Part shown: positions 21,649 through 33,109 of the stretch, one piece after another
Numbering within the stretch: the stretch's first letter is position 1
Layout of the letters: the number at the start of each line of letters is the position of its first letter
Assembly (NCBI GenBank): GCA_039720395.1
Contig: CM077826.1
Location: forward strand, 37,538,790-37,602,789
Source: Liquidambar formosana
Taxonomy: Eukaryota; Streptophyta; Magnoliopsida; Saxifragales; Altingiaceae
Direction of reading: 5' to 3'
Length of the DNA: 64,000 bases
Position numbers and translations under genes: made by a program
The notes under the pieces: model-generated
Seen by the model: only the letters and a program-made list of their open reading frames with translations
The model's database searches: none
What the model was told of the DNA's origin: nothing

Positions 21649-23359
21649 AACTGTGAACCCCGGAAATTGGGCCCACAAGGGTTTAAAAGAAAATAAGTTT
21701 TCAAAAAGAAAAGGAAAGAAGTCGCCACCTTATTTTTTAAAGGAAACAAAGAAAACCCTAAAAACCATTTTGTTTTAAGAAAATAATTTTGAATGACTCT
21801 ATAAAAAAAAAGGAAAGGCAAAAACAAGTCTTTTGGAAACCAAAGAAATCAGGGATTCGGAGGCTAAGTTATGACATGGGAAGGTTCTAGGCAAAGCCTA
21901 TAGGCACCCATGTCACCCTTTCGGTCTCTCAGTTCATTTGGGCTAAATTAAAGTCTTTCCATACAAAAATCAGCAAGTATATCATCACAAGAACTGCATG
22001 CATATCATATATTTCATTCATCCATCCATGCATAATAAGCAAACAAAAACAGAAAATAAAGAAAAAGAAAACAAAACAAAAAGAAAACCTAGGATGCTTG
22101 GATCCTAGAACGGACTTGAGCCTCACGAAGAGCGCCTACGTACCATGCAGCGAAATACATGGATCAAAGTCCACGTAGTTCGATTAGAAATAGGGTTAAG
22201 TCCTAATATAAACCTATGGTAAAAACCCTAGGTTTCCTTATTTGGTCAAAAGAATTGAATTTGATAGAAAGTTTGATTTTGGAAAGAAATCCACAAAATG
22301 GAAACTTTAATAAAAAAAACAGAATTTTATTTGTGAAGGAAACCTCTAATTAAACCATAGGATCATATTAAAAATTAACCCTAAAGAGGGAGAAGGGAAA
22401 GAGTTAAGGGAGAGAGGTGAATTGGGGCACCTTCATACCCACTTACCTGAGCGTAATAGCTCCAAGCATTAGCCATTTCAGACATGAGCAGCCCTATTTG
22501 CCATAGGACAATTTCCACACCTATTTGCACCCTTACACGTGCTCAAAACCATGCAAAAACAATGATATGCAAATCTGGACAGAATAGTATTATGGCCTAA
22601 AATCATCTACTAAGCATGCTAACAGCAAAAACAGCAAACAATAATAAGTCCTAACATATTCCTAGAACCATATTATGCATAAAAACCCTAGAATATACTA
22701 ACATGCATGCAAAAACATCATATTTACTTTATATGCAAGACATATACAGCAAACACGAAGAAAAACCAATAAAAAAGTCTACTTTATCATGCTATATGAA
22801 AACTAACAATGACTCTAAAACCCTAAACTCACAAATATGCTTAAAGACATACAAAACATACTTTAGTCATGCTAGAACCAAACTAAACAGAAATTAAATC
22901 ATACATATTAACTAACTAAAGCAACATAACATGATGAAAATCCTAACTCTAACATGCAATGACACTAATCCTAGCACAAGGGCAACAGAAGCACAAGAAC
23001 CATAACTATGCATAAAAAACACATAGGACAGCCCTAAAGCATGCTAAACAGTAGATAAACAATAGATATTCCATGTATATTAACTAGCTAGAGTGTTAAT
23101 ACATGATAAAAAAGTTACCTTTAACATGCAATAAGCCTAACCCATATTCAGCATAAACAAAGAGGGAGGAATACCTTAAGAAGAAACTTCCTTGCTGCTG
23201 TAGAGACTCTCCCTTGCTCTTATGGATGACTTGAACCAATCCTCTCCAAGGCTACAGCAAGAACTCCAGCTCTCCTTCAAGTCTCTCTCTCTTATTCTCT
23301 CTCAAACACTCTAATTTTAATGCATAAAGTGGCTCCCCTTGTGCTGAAGCATAGGGGGG

Positions 23360-23367
23360 TATTTATA
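23360..23367 (-). promoter_or_regulatory. TATA box of element A 5' LTR
   Basis: TATAAATA on the minus strand in the context TCTATAAATACCCCCC. The equivalent in element B is at 29877-29884 with nearly the same flanks. Confidence 0.75.
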
Positions 23368-23565
23368 GACTTCAATTAGGATTAACCAATGGCTGGGATT
23401 AAAACCCTAAAAATTAATCCAAGGGCTATTAGAGACCCCCTTGGGGCTTAAGTAACTCAGAAGTTACCAAAAAATAGAAGGAAACTCGTCCAAAAGAGTC
23501 CTTGTTCGTCAAAATAGGGAGGAATCCGCTTCAGCAAGGAAACATGGTGTAAATAGGAAAGTGGT

Positions 23566-23645
23566 CTCGGGTGACCTCCCAAGGCTGTGCGGCTAGCCAC
23601 CTGGGCCCAGGCGGCTAGCCGCCCAGGCTTGGGTGGTCACCCGAG
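23566..23645. repeat. 80-nt GC-rich inverted repeat, 5' LTR copy
   Basis: Same length and arm structure as 5713-5792. It lies about 200 nt upstream of the TATA box at 23360 in the direction of transcription. Confidence 0.9.
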
Positions 23646-24357
23646 CCCATTTCTAGTTTTTTGCCTATTTTGTCTCCCCTTCCTTCTAGAAGTGTTTCAA
23701 GGGGCAAATTAACTCCGATTTTGATGAAACAAAAGCCAAAACGACCGTGTTTCGATGAGGAATATGTTTTTGAACATTTTAGGGTGAAAACCACTAACCA
23801 TGGGGGCATGGTTAGGTTTGAACAAGGTGGTTAACCACTATGCTCTACCTTTGCTAAGCATAGGCATGCACATAGGGTCAAACCAAATACTTTCCATATC
23901 AAAATTGAACTTCATAAAACACTTTTGGGAGTAAAATGATGACTAATGAAAGTCAATTTGAAAAGATTTGGTTGGTAATTGTGAGTCAATTAGAGCAAAC
24001 CCAAAGAAGGGTCAATTAACCAATCTTGAACTACATCGAGCCATTTTAATCCCAAGCCATTGATTTATCAAATTGAACCTAGAAATACCTCCTATGCATC
24101 CATATGAACTCCAATTGACAATTTGGAGATCATTCCAAGGTCAAATGAAAAGTTTGGGACTTAAAAGACAATTATGCCCCTCAAGTCACAAAGGCTCTTA
24201 TTATCCCTCAAGATCAACTCCAATTTGAACCAAAATTCATACCTATTGTCCTTGTGACTCTAGAAACCTAATGCAAGTGACTAGACTCAAAAAAAAAAAC
24301 AAAAACATGCATGAAATGATGAGCCCTAGTAAGGTGGTACAAAAATGGGGTGTGACA

Positions 24358-24551
24358 GCAGCAAAAAGAGCATCTAATTGAGCCAGATTGAAATTTTCCT
24401 ATGTAGGTGGAGGGTTGACAGCTTGTTCTTCCTCAGGAACCTGTGGTGGGTTTTGGGCATTAGCTTAAACCTCAGCTCGTGCCTGTTCTTCAGCTTCAGC
24501 CCTAGCTCCAGCTTCAGCGGCACGACGGATGTTACGGGTGTTCTTCGACAT
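24358..24551 (-). pseudogene. Element 1 gag N-terminus
   Basis: This begins MSKNTRNIRRAAEAGARAEA and continues through two in-frame stops (TAA, TAG) to ENFNLAQLDALFAA, where element A interrupts it at the GCAGC duplication. The remaining gag resumes at 3797 leftward. The alanine/glutamate-rich start is consistent with chromovirus gag proteins. Confidence 0.7.
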
Positions 24552-24808
24552 TCTAATAAATATGAATAAACTGTCATATGTGCCACAAATAGATAATAGT
24601 TCTCTAGTGTGTGTTATGAGACCAAGTGCACACTACGTTATCAATACCCAATAAATTATCCATCATGTTCAACCTAACATGTTTCTAGGTTCTCCACAAC
24701 CACAAACCAAGTTCTCAATCAACATGTTATAACCCCTACATGTTAATTATAATTATATAGGTATACTCTCATATGGACCTACTAGCAAGCTCTTATATCA
24801 AAAAGAAT
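24552..24808 (-). other. Element 1 leader and degenerate primer-binding site
   Basis: AT-rich untranslated leader. At 24790-24801 the plus strand reads GCTCTTATATCA, a decayed form of GCTCTGATACCA, the complement of the tRNA-Met primer site used by most chromoviruses. Confidence 0.55.
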
Positions 24809-26757
24809 TGTCATGACCCAAATTAATTAAACTGTGGTCAATATTAATAAAACCAATTTAATTAAGAAAATTATTTAAGAAGCACGTGGATGACACGTAT
24901 TAGAAAACCTGTAATTTCAAATAAAATTTCAGCATGACCCATTCGTAAATGTAACACACCCTAATAAAACCTGTATAGAAATGATCGTAAAATTCCCTGT
25001 CATCCATCATTGGTATCATCACATGCTAAATAATCCATATAAAGAGACCTACAAAATTAAAATATTGCAATCCATAGGTTATCACATGTTCAGTGTCCAC
25101 TGGCTGAATACAAAGTGTTAATTAATACATAACCATAATTATAAAATTGTTCAAGATCATAATAGGGTTCGTAATGATCTGACAATAGCCTAAGTCCCAA
25201 GATTTTGTAACACCTCACGGCAAGGTCTCCCCTGCTAAAAACTTATCTGAAAAGAGTTTATAAAATATAGGAGTGAGTATAAAACTCGGTAGATATAATT
25301 TTTATATGAAATTAACTAAGGCATGATAATATATCCAAAATAAATCATGCTTTAACATAATAAAAATTTCATAAATGATATGCGACGCATATCCATTTAG
25401 TTATTCTCATTATTACCAATCAATCATTCTCACAGGAGTCTTCGCACAGAAACGGAGGATTTAAACCCAATCTCTAATAGGACAACACAGCACATCATCC
25501 CTACCTGGGATCGCAGTAGCCTCTATTCGGGAACACAGTACAACGTTTTTAACTAGGACCGCAGTACCCTAGGATTAATGGAGCGGAAAACATAGGAAGA
25601 CGTCCTATGACCACAGTAGTCCAACTCCAAGAACCCTTTTATACTTTTACCAAGTATTTAATAATTCCATTTCATGCATTTTATGCCCATGAATATCATG
25701 AAATAGCACATAAATTCATATGCATGTCTACATAACCTAAAATCAGCCATATAAATAATTATTCCACAATTATATCACATGTTGGGCTATGTAAAGCATG
25801 TAAAATATAGACCAACAAGAATTTACATAGCATATACATAAAAAATATACAAAAATATAACAAGTATATCAACTCATATACTCCCAAAAGTAATATTCCT
25901 AAATATAGGGTTATGTAAACTAGACCCTTGAGTACATGCATTATAAAATATACATGATAATACACCCAAAAATCATGTAAACTCATAAATAATACAAATA
26001 TACATTTTTATTCAACATATATGGGCTTATATACTAACCCATTATCATTTCTAAGGTTAAAAACCCACAAAAATTACACCTACCTCAGATACGTTGCACC
26101 AAACATAAAGAAAATGCGTTAGGAGGGTTGGATTTGAGCCTAGAATACAAGAACAAGCTCTAAGCACCCCAAATGAAGCTTGATCTACAACCCACACATG
26201 GTAGAAGATGAATCCAGGCCTTAGGAAGATTCCCAAAGCATCAAGTTGAGGTAAGAGAGTGAAAAACCCATGTATGCAAGAGAAAAATATGATTTTCTCT
26301 CTCTAAACACACCTTTTCTTTCTCCTTCTCTCTCTCTTTCTCTTAGTTTTCAAAATGCAACAAAAATGAAGTTACAAGTCGTGCTTAGAGTGTTTTAAAA
26401 AGATATAAAGGGCACATGCGTCATTTGACGCAAATAAAAAATATTGCAATTCTGCCATACGTCGATCGATCAGGGTCTGAGGCCCGATCGATTGGACCAT
26501 AGCAAATTCAAAATGTCAATTCGGGAGCACCTCCGATTGATCGACCCTTGCTAAAAATGCCTAGTAAAGAGCCAAAACGCGTTCAAACGCTAACCATGCT
26601 CATTCTAACATGCGTATGATACAAAATGACAATAACCCACACGTCATGCATCATCAAAAGCGGTCCAAAAGTCACGTGTACCACACATGCAAATCGTAAT
26701 CCAACAAATTACTAGTTAATGACATAATTAAACTAATTTAATGCTAAGGGTGTTACA
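24809..26757 (-). repeat. Element 1 5' LTR
   Basis: This 1949-bp segment starts TGTCATGACCC and ends GGTGTTACA on the plus strand, so on the minus strand it is TGTAACACC...GGGTCATGACA with TG...CA ends. The 3' partner lies outside the window. Right of it, element C's integrase resumes. It includes a group of GATCGAT palindromes at 26461-26540. Confidence 0.85.
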
Positions 26758-27660
26758 GTTCCCCGAGGTGGTGGGTAATAAACCGACGAGATCTAAACCC
26801 CACTGTGCAAAGGGCTAAGGATTGAATATGGGATATAACTCTTGAGCTGGTTAGTGTATCTTGTCAGTGAATATCTGGCTTTTCGGACATTTTTTCATAT
26901 ATCTGATAGCATTTTTCTGTATATATGGCCACTAATACCCTTAGGAGTTTGCTCTATGCGCTAGTGATCTTCCCCTAATGTGACTCCCATATGACCCCTC
27001 ATGTGGTTCATTCAAAAGGTCTAACACCTAGTCTAGATGCACACACTTTAAGTAAAGCGCCGTATAAGATCTTTTGTAGAGGCTGCTCGAAGGAGATAAC
27101 CAAAATCAAGCTGACTTGGTTCAAACTCAGTGACCCTAGTTCCTATCCTCGGGTAGCTCGTCCCTTTGTAAGTAAGCGATAATCTCGTCCATCCAGCTAG
27201 GGGTCAAAGCTTGAACGTCCGAGATGATATCTTCTGTTCTAATACTGGGTTCGTGAAGGACCTCAACGCATATAGTCAAGAGACTATCTGTTTCCAAAGC
27301 TGCACTAGAGCAGCCAACCCATCTGCATGCCTGTTCTGATCCCTCATGAAGCATTAAAATTCAATGCTTTTGAAATCCAAGGCCAACTCCCAGACCTTGT
27401 GTATGTATGCGATTATTCTTTTATCTTTGGCCTCGTATTCTCTATTCAACTGGTTAACCACGAGCCTAGAATCACTGTATACCAACAAATATTTTTCTCC
27501 CACTGCTCGGGCTATTCTTAGTCTAGCCACGACTATTTCATACTCAGCTTCGTTATTTGAGGCTGGAAACATAAGCCTTATTGCCTGCTCAATGATTTCT
27601 CCCTCGGGAGCTGCAGCACTATACCTAAACCTGCTCCTCTTCCGTTCGATGCTCTATCTA
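26758..27660 (-). pseudogene. Element C second RNase H and start of integrase, decayed
   Basis: RNase H sequence (FPASNNEAEYEIVVARLRIA, YSDSRLVVNQL) lies at 27354-27600. The RNase H/integrase linker (ALTPSWMDEIIAYLQRDELPED) is at 27136-27354. Badly broken integrase follows, the last readable part being PFAQWGLDLVGLLPTTSG at about 26762-26815, which contains the first catalytic aspartate. The sequence stops there because element 1 is inserted. Confidence 0.75.
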
Positions 27661-27943
27661 CTTTAAGCTCCCATTTCTTCTTCTTATCACTGTCTGTATT
27701 GCCTTCCCCTCCTCTCGGTTCAGCTAGAGAGTAGTGAACTACTGTCTGGTTGGTATTGGAACTAGGGTCCGCAAATTTGGCGATGAAATCTGCTAATACT
27801 TGGCCCTTAACGGCAGTTCAGGGTTGAAAGTTTATGTCATATGCATTGAGTTCTACCCCCCACTTCAAGACTCGTCATAAGAGGTCAACTTGCCTCAACA
27901 CATCTTTAATTGGATAACTGGTGAGCACAGTGATAAGATGAGA

Positions 27944-28879
27944 CTAAAAGTAGTGCTGAAGTTTTCGGGAAGCTATGATGAGAGCTAGAATTAACTGTTT
28001 AAGGGGGTGGTAGTGGGTCTCAGCATCTAATAGTGTTTTACTGATATTATAGACTGGTTTCTGTTCGGTACCACGCTGAACGATGAGGACTCCACTAAAG
28101 GAATGTGCTGAAACCGCAAGGTATAGGTAAAGTGTTTCTCCAAGGTGAGGGTGGGTTAGGGTAGGGAGCATTTCTAAGTGAGCAATCAACTTTTGGTAAG
28201 CTTCTTGGCATTCTGTATTCCTTCTTACCCTTCTTTAAGATCTAGGAGAAAGGGTGGCACTTGTCTAATGACCTCAAAATAAATCTGCTAAGTGCTACCA
28301 CCATTCCATTTAATTGCTGGACATCCCTGACCTTTGTTAGCGTCTTGAGAGTTTTGATTGCCTCAATCTTACTTGAGTTTACTTCTATCCCTCTCCTCGA
28401 AACTAAGTGACCCAGAAATTTCCGCAAGCCTATCCTAAATGAACTTTTCTTTGCATTTAGCTTCATCCCGTACTCCCTGAGTCGGCCAAAGGTTTTAGTC
28501 AGGTCTGCTAAATGGTTTTTCTCCGAGTTGCGCTTCACGATGGTATCATCGACATATGTTTCTAAGTTTTTGCCAATTAATCCCTCAAACATCCTGCTTA
28601 CAAGATGTTGGTAGGTTAAGCCAGCATTTTTCAGTCTGAATAGCATTACTTTGTAGCAGTATGTTCCCTTCGGGGTGATAAACCTTGTTTTTTTTTTTTT
28701 TTTTTTTGTATCATGCTTTGCCATCGGTATTTGATGATAACTCAAGAAGGCATTGAAGATACTCAATTGCTCGTCTCTTGAGATAAAGTCTATTAGTTGG
28801 TCAATCTTTGGCAATGGAAAATTGTCCTTTGGGCATGCCTTATTAAGGTCTATGAAGTCGATGCATATGTGCTAGTCTC
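27944..28879 (-). pseudogene. Element C reverse transcriptase and first RNase H, decayed
   Basis: Reading leftward: CIDFIDLNKACPKDNFPLPK, the palm motif YVDDTIVKR, FLGHLVSRRGIEVN, then RNase H (LYLYLAVSAHSFSGVLIVQRG). The upstream part of RT is at 43278-43390 beyond element B. A TAG just inside the junction, a lysine-rich run from an A-tract near 28690 and frameshifts show decay. Confidence 0.8.
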
Positions 28880-29588
28880 TGTCACACCCCATTTTTGCAC
28901 CACCTTACTAGGGTTTGTCATTCCATGCATGTTTTTGTTTTGTTTTTTAGTCTAGTTACTTGCATTAGTTTTCTAGAATCACAAGGACATTGGATATGAA
29001 TTTTGGTTCAATTTGGAGTTGATCTTGAGGGTTAATAAGAACTTTTGTGACTTGAGGGGCATAACCGTCTTTTAGGTCACAAACTTTCTATTTAACCTTG
29101 AAATGATCTCCAAGTTGTCAATTGGACTTCATGAGGATACATTTGAGGTATTTATGGGTTCAATTTGATGAATTGATGGTTCGGGATTAAAATGGCTCAA
29201 TACGGTTCAAGTTGGTTAAGAGACCCACTTTGGGTTGGCTCAAATTGGCTCATGATTTTCACTCAATTCCCACCCATTTGACTTTAATTAGTCCTAATTT
29301 CATTCCCAAAGATGTTTTGGAAGGTTGAATTTTGAATTAGAAAGCATTCGGTGCGACCCTGTGTGCATACCTAAGCTTAGCGACGGTGGTGCATAGCGAT
29401 TAGCCGTCTTTGTAAAACCCGACCATGCAGCCATGTCTAGGGATTTTTGCCCTAAAATGTCTTAAATTAAATTCCTCATCGAAGCACGGTCGTTTTAGCT
29501 TTCGTTTCGTCAAAATCGGAGTTGATTTGACCCCCGAAACACATTTGGAAGCCGAAATGGCTCAAATAAGGCAATTACTGACGGCGCG

Positions 29589-29689
29589 CTCGGGTGACCA
29601 TCTAGGGCTTGGCGGCTAACCGCCCAGCCCAGGTGGTCAGCCGCCCAAGGCCAGGTGGTTAGCCGCCCAGCCCTGGGTGGTCAGCCGAG
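29589..29689. repeat. 101-nt GC-rich inverted repeat, element B 5' LTR copy
   Basis: Same outer blocks as in element A (CTCGGGTGACCATC and GGGTGGTCAGCCGAG) but with three inner GGNGGYYANCCGCCC-type blocks instead of two, making it 21 nt longer. Several GGCTAGCC cores have become GGTTAGCC or GGTCAGCC. Confidence 0.85.
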
Positions 29690-29876
29690 GTACTTCGCCA
29701 TTTTTTAGGGTTTTTTGATTCCCTTCCTATTTTGACGTATTTTTCCACCTCCAACTGCCTTTCCATCATATTTTTAGCCCTATTTGAGTGCCTTGTGCCC
29801 CAAGAGAGTCTCTAAGGACCCTTGGATTAATATTTAGGGTTTTAATTCCAACCATTGATTGATTCCACTCAATCCC

Positions 29877-29884
29877 TATAAATA
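29877..29884 (+). promoter_or_regulatory. TATA box of element B 5' LTR
   Basis: TATAAATA in the context CCCTATAAATACCCCTC, about 190 nt after the inverted repeat. Confidence 0.75.
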
Positions 29885-30170
29885 CCCCTCTATACTTCAG
29901 CATTAGGGGAGGCAATTTCTGAAGTAGGAGACACATTGGAGGCTATGACAGCCATCCTTAGGGTAGTTTAACCTAAATTTTGAGTGAGAGAGTGAGAGAA
30001 AAAGCTTGAAGGAGGGCTAGAGCATTGCTTGAAGGCTTGAAGGAAGGAATTCCCAGTAGTACACAAGAGAAGGAGGACTCTCTACAGTAGCAACCATAGG
30101 TATACCCTCTCTTCCCCTCTTCTCTCTTTTAAAGTTAGGGTTTTTGCATAGAATAGCATGACTTCATGTC

Positions 30171-30715
30171 AAAGCTTATGTCTTTATCATGTCTTGTTGC
30201 TTCTATTAGCTAGTATACATGTTTAGGATGATATTCATGGGCTGCTTAGTATGCTAGGATGCTATTCCATGTGATTTATTGCATGTTTAGGACTCTAGGG
30301 TTTCCTTAGTGCTGAAATTGGTTTTCTGCATGAAATAACTCTTTTGCATATTAAAGCTTGTGTCTTTATCATGTCTTGTTGCTTCTATTAGCTAGTATAC
30401 ATGTTTAGGATGATATTCATGGGCTGCTTAGTATGCTAGGATGCTATTCTATGTGATTTACTGCATGTTTGGGACTCTAGGGTTTCCTTAGTGCTGAAAT
30501 TGGTTTTTTGCATGAAATAACTCCTTTGCATATTAAAGCTTATGTTTTTATCGTATTTTGTTGTTTCTATTAGCTAGTATGCATGTTTAGGATCATATTC
30601 ATGGGCTGTTTAGTATGTTAGAGTGTTATTTCATGTGATTTTATGCACCATTGTGATTCTAGGGTTTCATTCATCCTTGTTTTAGGGAAGTTGCATATAG
30701 CATGATAGCTTAGGA
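30171..30715 (+). repeat. 182-bp tandem repeat inside element B LTR
   Basis: Units start at AAAGCTT at 30171, 30353 and 30535, giving a period of 182 bp; the third is diverged. The same repeat is in the 3' LTR from 40050, where the solo LTR is inserted in the second unit. It lies downstream of the TATA box, so it is probably transcribed. Confidence 0.85.
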
Positions 30716-31988
30716 TTTCTCTTTAGTTTTTCTTCATAGTTGCTGCATATGTGTTGCATGTTGGATAACTATGATGTTTTTGCATCCATATTAGTTGATT
30801 TTAGGGATTTTTGCATGTCATTGCATATAGGGCTAGATTAGGGCTTAGTTAGCTTATGATTCATGTTGTTTGCATGACTTGTGGTTGATTTTAAGCCTTA
30901 TTTCAATTCTGTCCAGATCTGTTTAATGGCTTTAATGATGAGTTTTGAGCATGTGTTAGCCTATGTTTAAGCATGATAATTGCTTGATTGGAACCTAGCT
31001 TGGTTGGTTGGTATTCTTGGTATGTTTTGCATGCAAATTGCAGGTGCTTGACAGGTACAACAGGTGCAACTCCCGCACCAATGTGGGGGGGTTATTTTTG
31101 GCTATTGCGAGATGAAATCTTGCAAATAAGGTAATTACCCTATGCAATAGGGTGGTTATTTTGACAGGTTGCTTTTGCTTAAGATAAGTAGGGTATGAGG
31201 GTGCCCCAATTCACCCTTCTTTCCTTTCCTTGAAACTTTCCCTTTCTCCCCTCCTAGGGTTATTTCCTAATAGGGGAATATAGTAATTCCTATAGTATCC
31301 TTTCATAAAAATACCTTTTAAATCAAAGTTTCCATCTTTATCAAACTCCATATTTATTAAAGATCTTTTGAGAATCATTTATTTTTGGAAACTTACCATG
31401 TTTTTCTTGAAAGAAAACTTAGGGTTTACCATAGGCCTCTATTAGGTTATAACCCTATTCCTTTTCGAACTACGTGGACTTTGATCCATGTATTTCCATA
31501 CATGGTACGTAGGCGCTCTTCGTGAGGTTCAAGTCCGCCCTAGGATACTAAGTATCCTAGGTTTTCTCTCTCCTCTTTCTTTTTTCTGTTTTTCTTTGAT
31601 TTAATTGATTATATGGATGAATGGATGGATGATATGCATGCTGTCTTGTAATGATAATTGTTGATTTGATGTGTGATTAAGACTTTGATTTAGCCCAATT
31701 AAATTAAGAGACCGTTTAGGGCGATATGGGTGCCTATAGGCTTTGCCTAGAACCTTCCCATATCGTAACTTAGCCTCCAGATCCCCGATTTCTTTGGTTT
31801 CCAAAAGATCTTTTGCTTTACCATTTTTAAACATGGAGTCATTCTTTTGTTTTCCTAAAACAAAACTGTTTTTTTAAGGTTTTCCTTGTTTCCTTTTAAA
31901 AAATAAGGTGGCGACTCCCTTTTCCTTTTTCAAACCTAGGGTTTCTTTTAAATCCTTGTGGGCCACGCTTTTTCGTGGGTCCACAGTT

Positions 31989-32006
31989 TGGCGACTCCAC
32001 TGGGGA
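31989..32006 (+). promoter_or_regulatory. Primer-binding site of element B
   Basis: TGGCGACTCCACTGGGGA, 3 nt after the LTR, identical to that of element A. Confidence 0.82.
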
Positions 32007-33109
32007 TTTGTGGGCTAGACTCTATACAATTTGATTGGGCTAAGTTAATTTCTTATGTTAATTAAAATCAATCACATTGCATTCGCTTGATTGTGTGCTT
32101 TCATTTATTGCATTGTGTGCGCAAACTCTTGCATGCTAGGATCGATGTCCCTCGATGTATCCTTGCCATTGACGGGCCTAGCCTCAACCTTGGTTTTCCT
32201 GATTCCATGTGTTGGGGTGAAAGCTCTCAACCTCTTTTGCCAAGTACCCTTGGGCTTGCCCTTGGGTATATGAAATGAGTTAATCACGTACTGCTGGACC
32301 CACGCGGCGTTCCTGATGCCACATGTGGTTAGGTATAAAGATTGCTCAAGCAAGTGAAGGACCCCAGCCTACCCTTATCATTAGTCCATATAGACAGACT
32401 TGTAGGGCACTATGGTCTCACCTTTATGCACCCACACTTGATTGTAATGATATCATGCCGTGCTTTTGTTGTGTTACTATGCTCATAAGTTGTGTTCTAG
32501 GCTTAGGTTTATTTTAACCATGTGTAGTGATTGACACTTGATATATGGTCTCACCTACGTACCCTTAGTAAGTACATCCACCCTTCACCCAAGGGGCTCC
32601 CAAAAGGAAGGATGGACTAATTAAAGGTATGTGAGCTAAGATCATTTAATCATGGGCTTTTAAGTAAACCAATAGGGGCTTGTTTGGAATGAAGTGTTTA
32701 ATTAAAGGTTAAGAAGTTGGGGCTTATTCATCTTTATGTCTTTAGTATGTCACCTCACCTTCCGTCTTAAGGACACTTTTGAGGATAAGGTGTCTAACTA
32801 GGGAGATATCCTGTTTAGACCTAGCTCATAGTTTGCCTACACTTGGGGGAAAGTGACTCTTGATGGTTTTGTGATAGTTAATAACCAGAACCTAAGGCTA
32901 AGTGACTCACCTTTATGTCCTTAGTACGTCACCTCACACTTCAAGGTACCCTTGAAGATGAGATGTCTAACTAAGGGGATGCTTTATAAGATCACATTTA
33001 TCAATTTAGCGCAGTCATGGAAATATTGTTAAAATGTTTTCGTCATAGCCTAAAAAGGGGATTTTGTTCTTGAAGGGGGTTGGATTAAACCCGTGACAAC
33101 TTATTAAGG
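32007..33109 (+). other. Element B leader
   Basis: No protein is recognised. The first 430 bp match the element A leader. A segment of about 70 bp occurs twice (around 32739-32812 and 32910-32982: the TTTATGTCYTTAGTAYGTCACC block followed by a GATGTCTAACTA-like end), absent from A. Confidence 0.5.

Larger units (their letters stand above)
3798..24357 (-). mobile_element. Element A: 20.6-kb Ogre/Tat-type LTR retrotransposon with antisense cargo genes
   Basis: Two LTRs of 2706 bp each (3798-6503 and 21652-24357) begin TGTGA and end TGACA on the plus strand and are flanked by GCAGC at 3793-3797 and 24358-24362. Inward of the 5' LTR are a primer-binding site, a leader, gag, protease, a linker, a 170-bp intron, RT, two RNase H domains and integrase, all on the minus strand. 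A 7.4-kb region follows with two plus-strand genes and a hairpin array. Large size, an intron between protease and RT, dual RNase H and a repeat array before the 3' LTR are established traits of the Ogre/Tat lineage. It lies within element 1's gag. A few nonsense codons and one frameshift mark it as recently disabled. Confidence 0.92.
21652..24357 (-). repeat. Element A 5' LTR
   Basis: This 2706-bp LTR, read right to left, contains the inverted repeat at 23566-23645 and then the TATA box TATAAATA at 23360-23367, followed by CCCCCCTATGCTTCAGC. This is the promoter copy driving the element transcript. It begins TGTCACACCCC on the minus strand. Confidence 0.95.
1..26757 (-). mobile_element. Element 1: chromovirus-like Ty3/gypsy retrotransposon, left end outside window
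   Basis: This minus-strand LTR retrotransposon has its 5' LTR at 24809-26757 and its coding region reading leftward off the window. It is split by element A (3798-24357), which sits in gag and is flanked by the 5-bp duplication GCAGC. Domain order is gag, aspartic protease, reverse transcriptase, RNase H, integrase, which is the Ty3/gypsy order. The RT motifs ([18 protein letters not shown]) and the DPGSTH protease site are of chromovirus type; the chromodomain and 3' LTR would lie beyond position 1. Nonsense codons and frameshifts occur in every domain, so it is not autonomous. It lies inside the integrase gene of element C. Confidence 0.85.
28880..31985 (+). repeat. Element B 5' LTR
   Basis: It begins TGTCACACCCC and ends GGGTCCACA. 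It carries a 101-nt version of the inverted repeat (29589-29689), a TATA box (29877-29884) and a 182-bp tandem repeat downstream of it. The first several hundred bases align readily with the element A LTR on the opposite strand. Confidence 0.95.
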
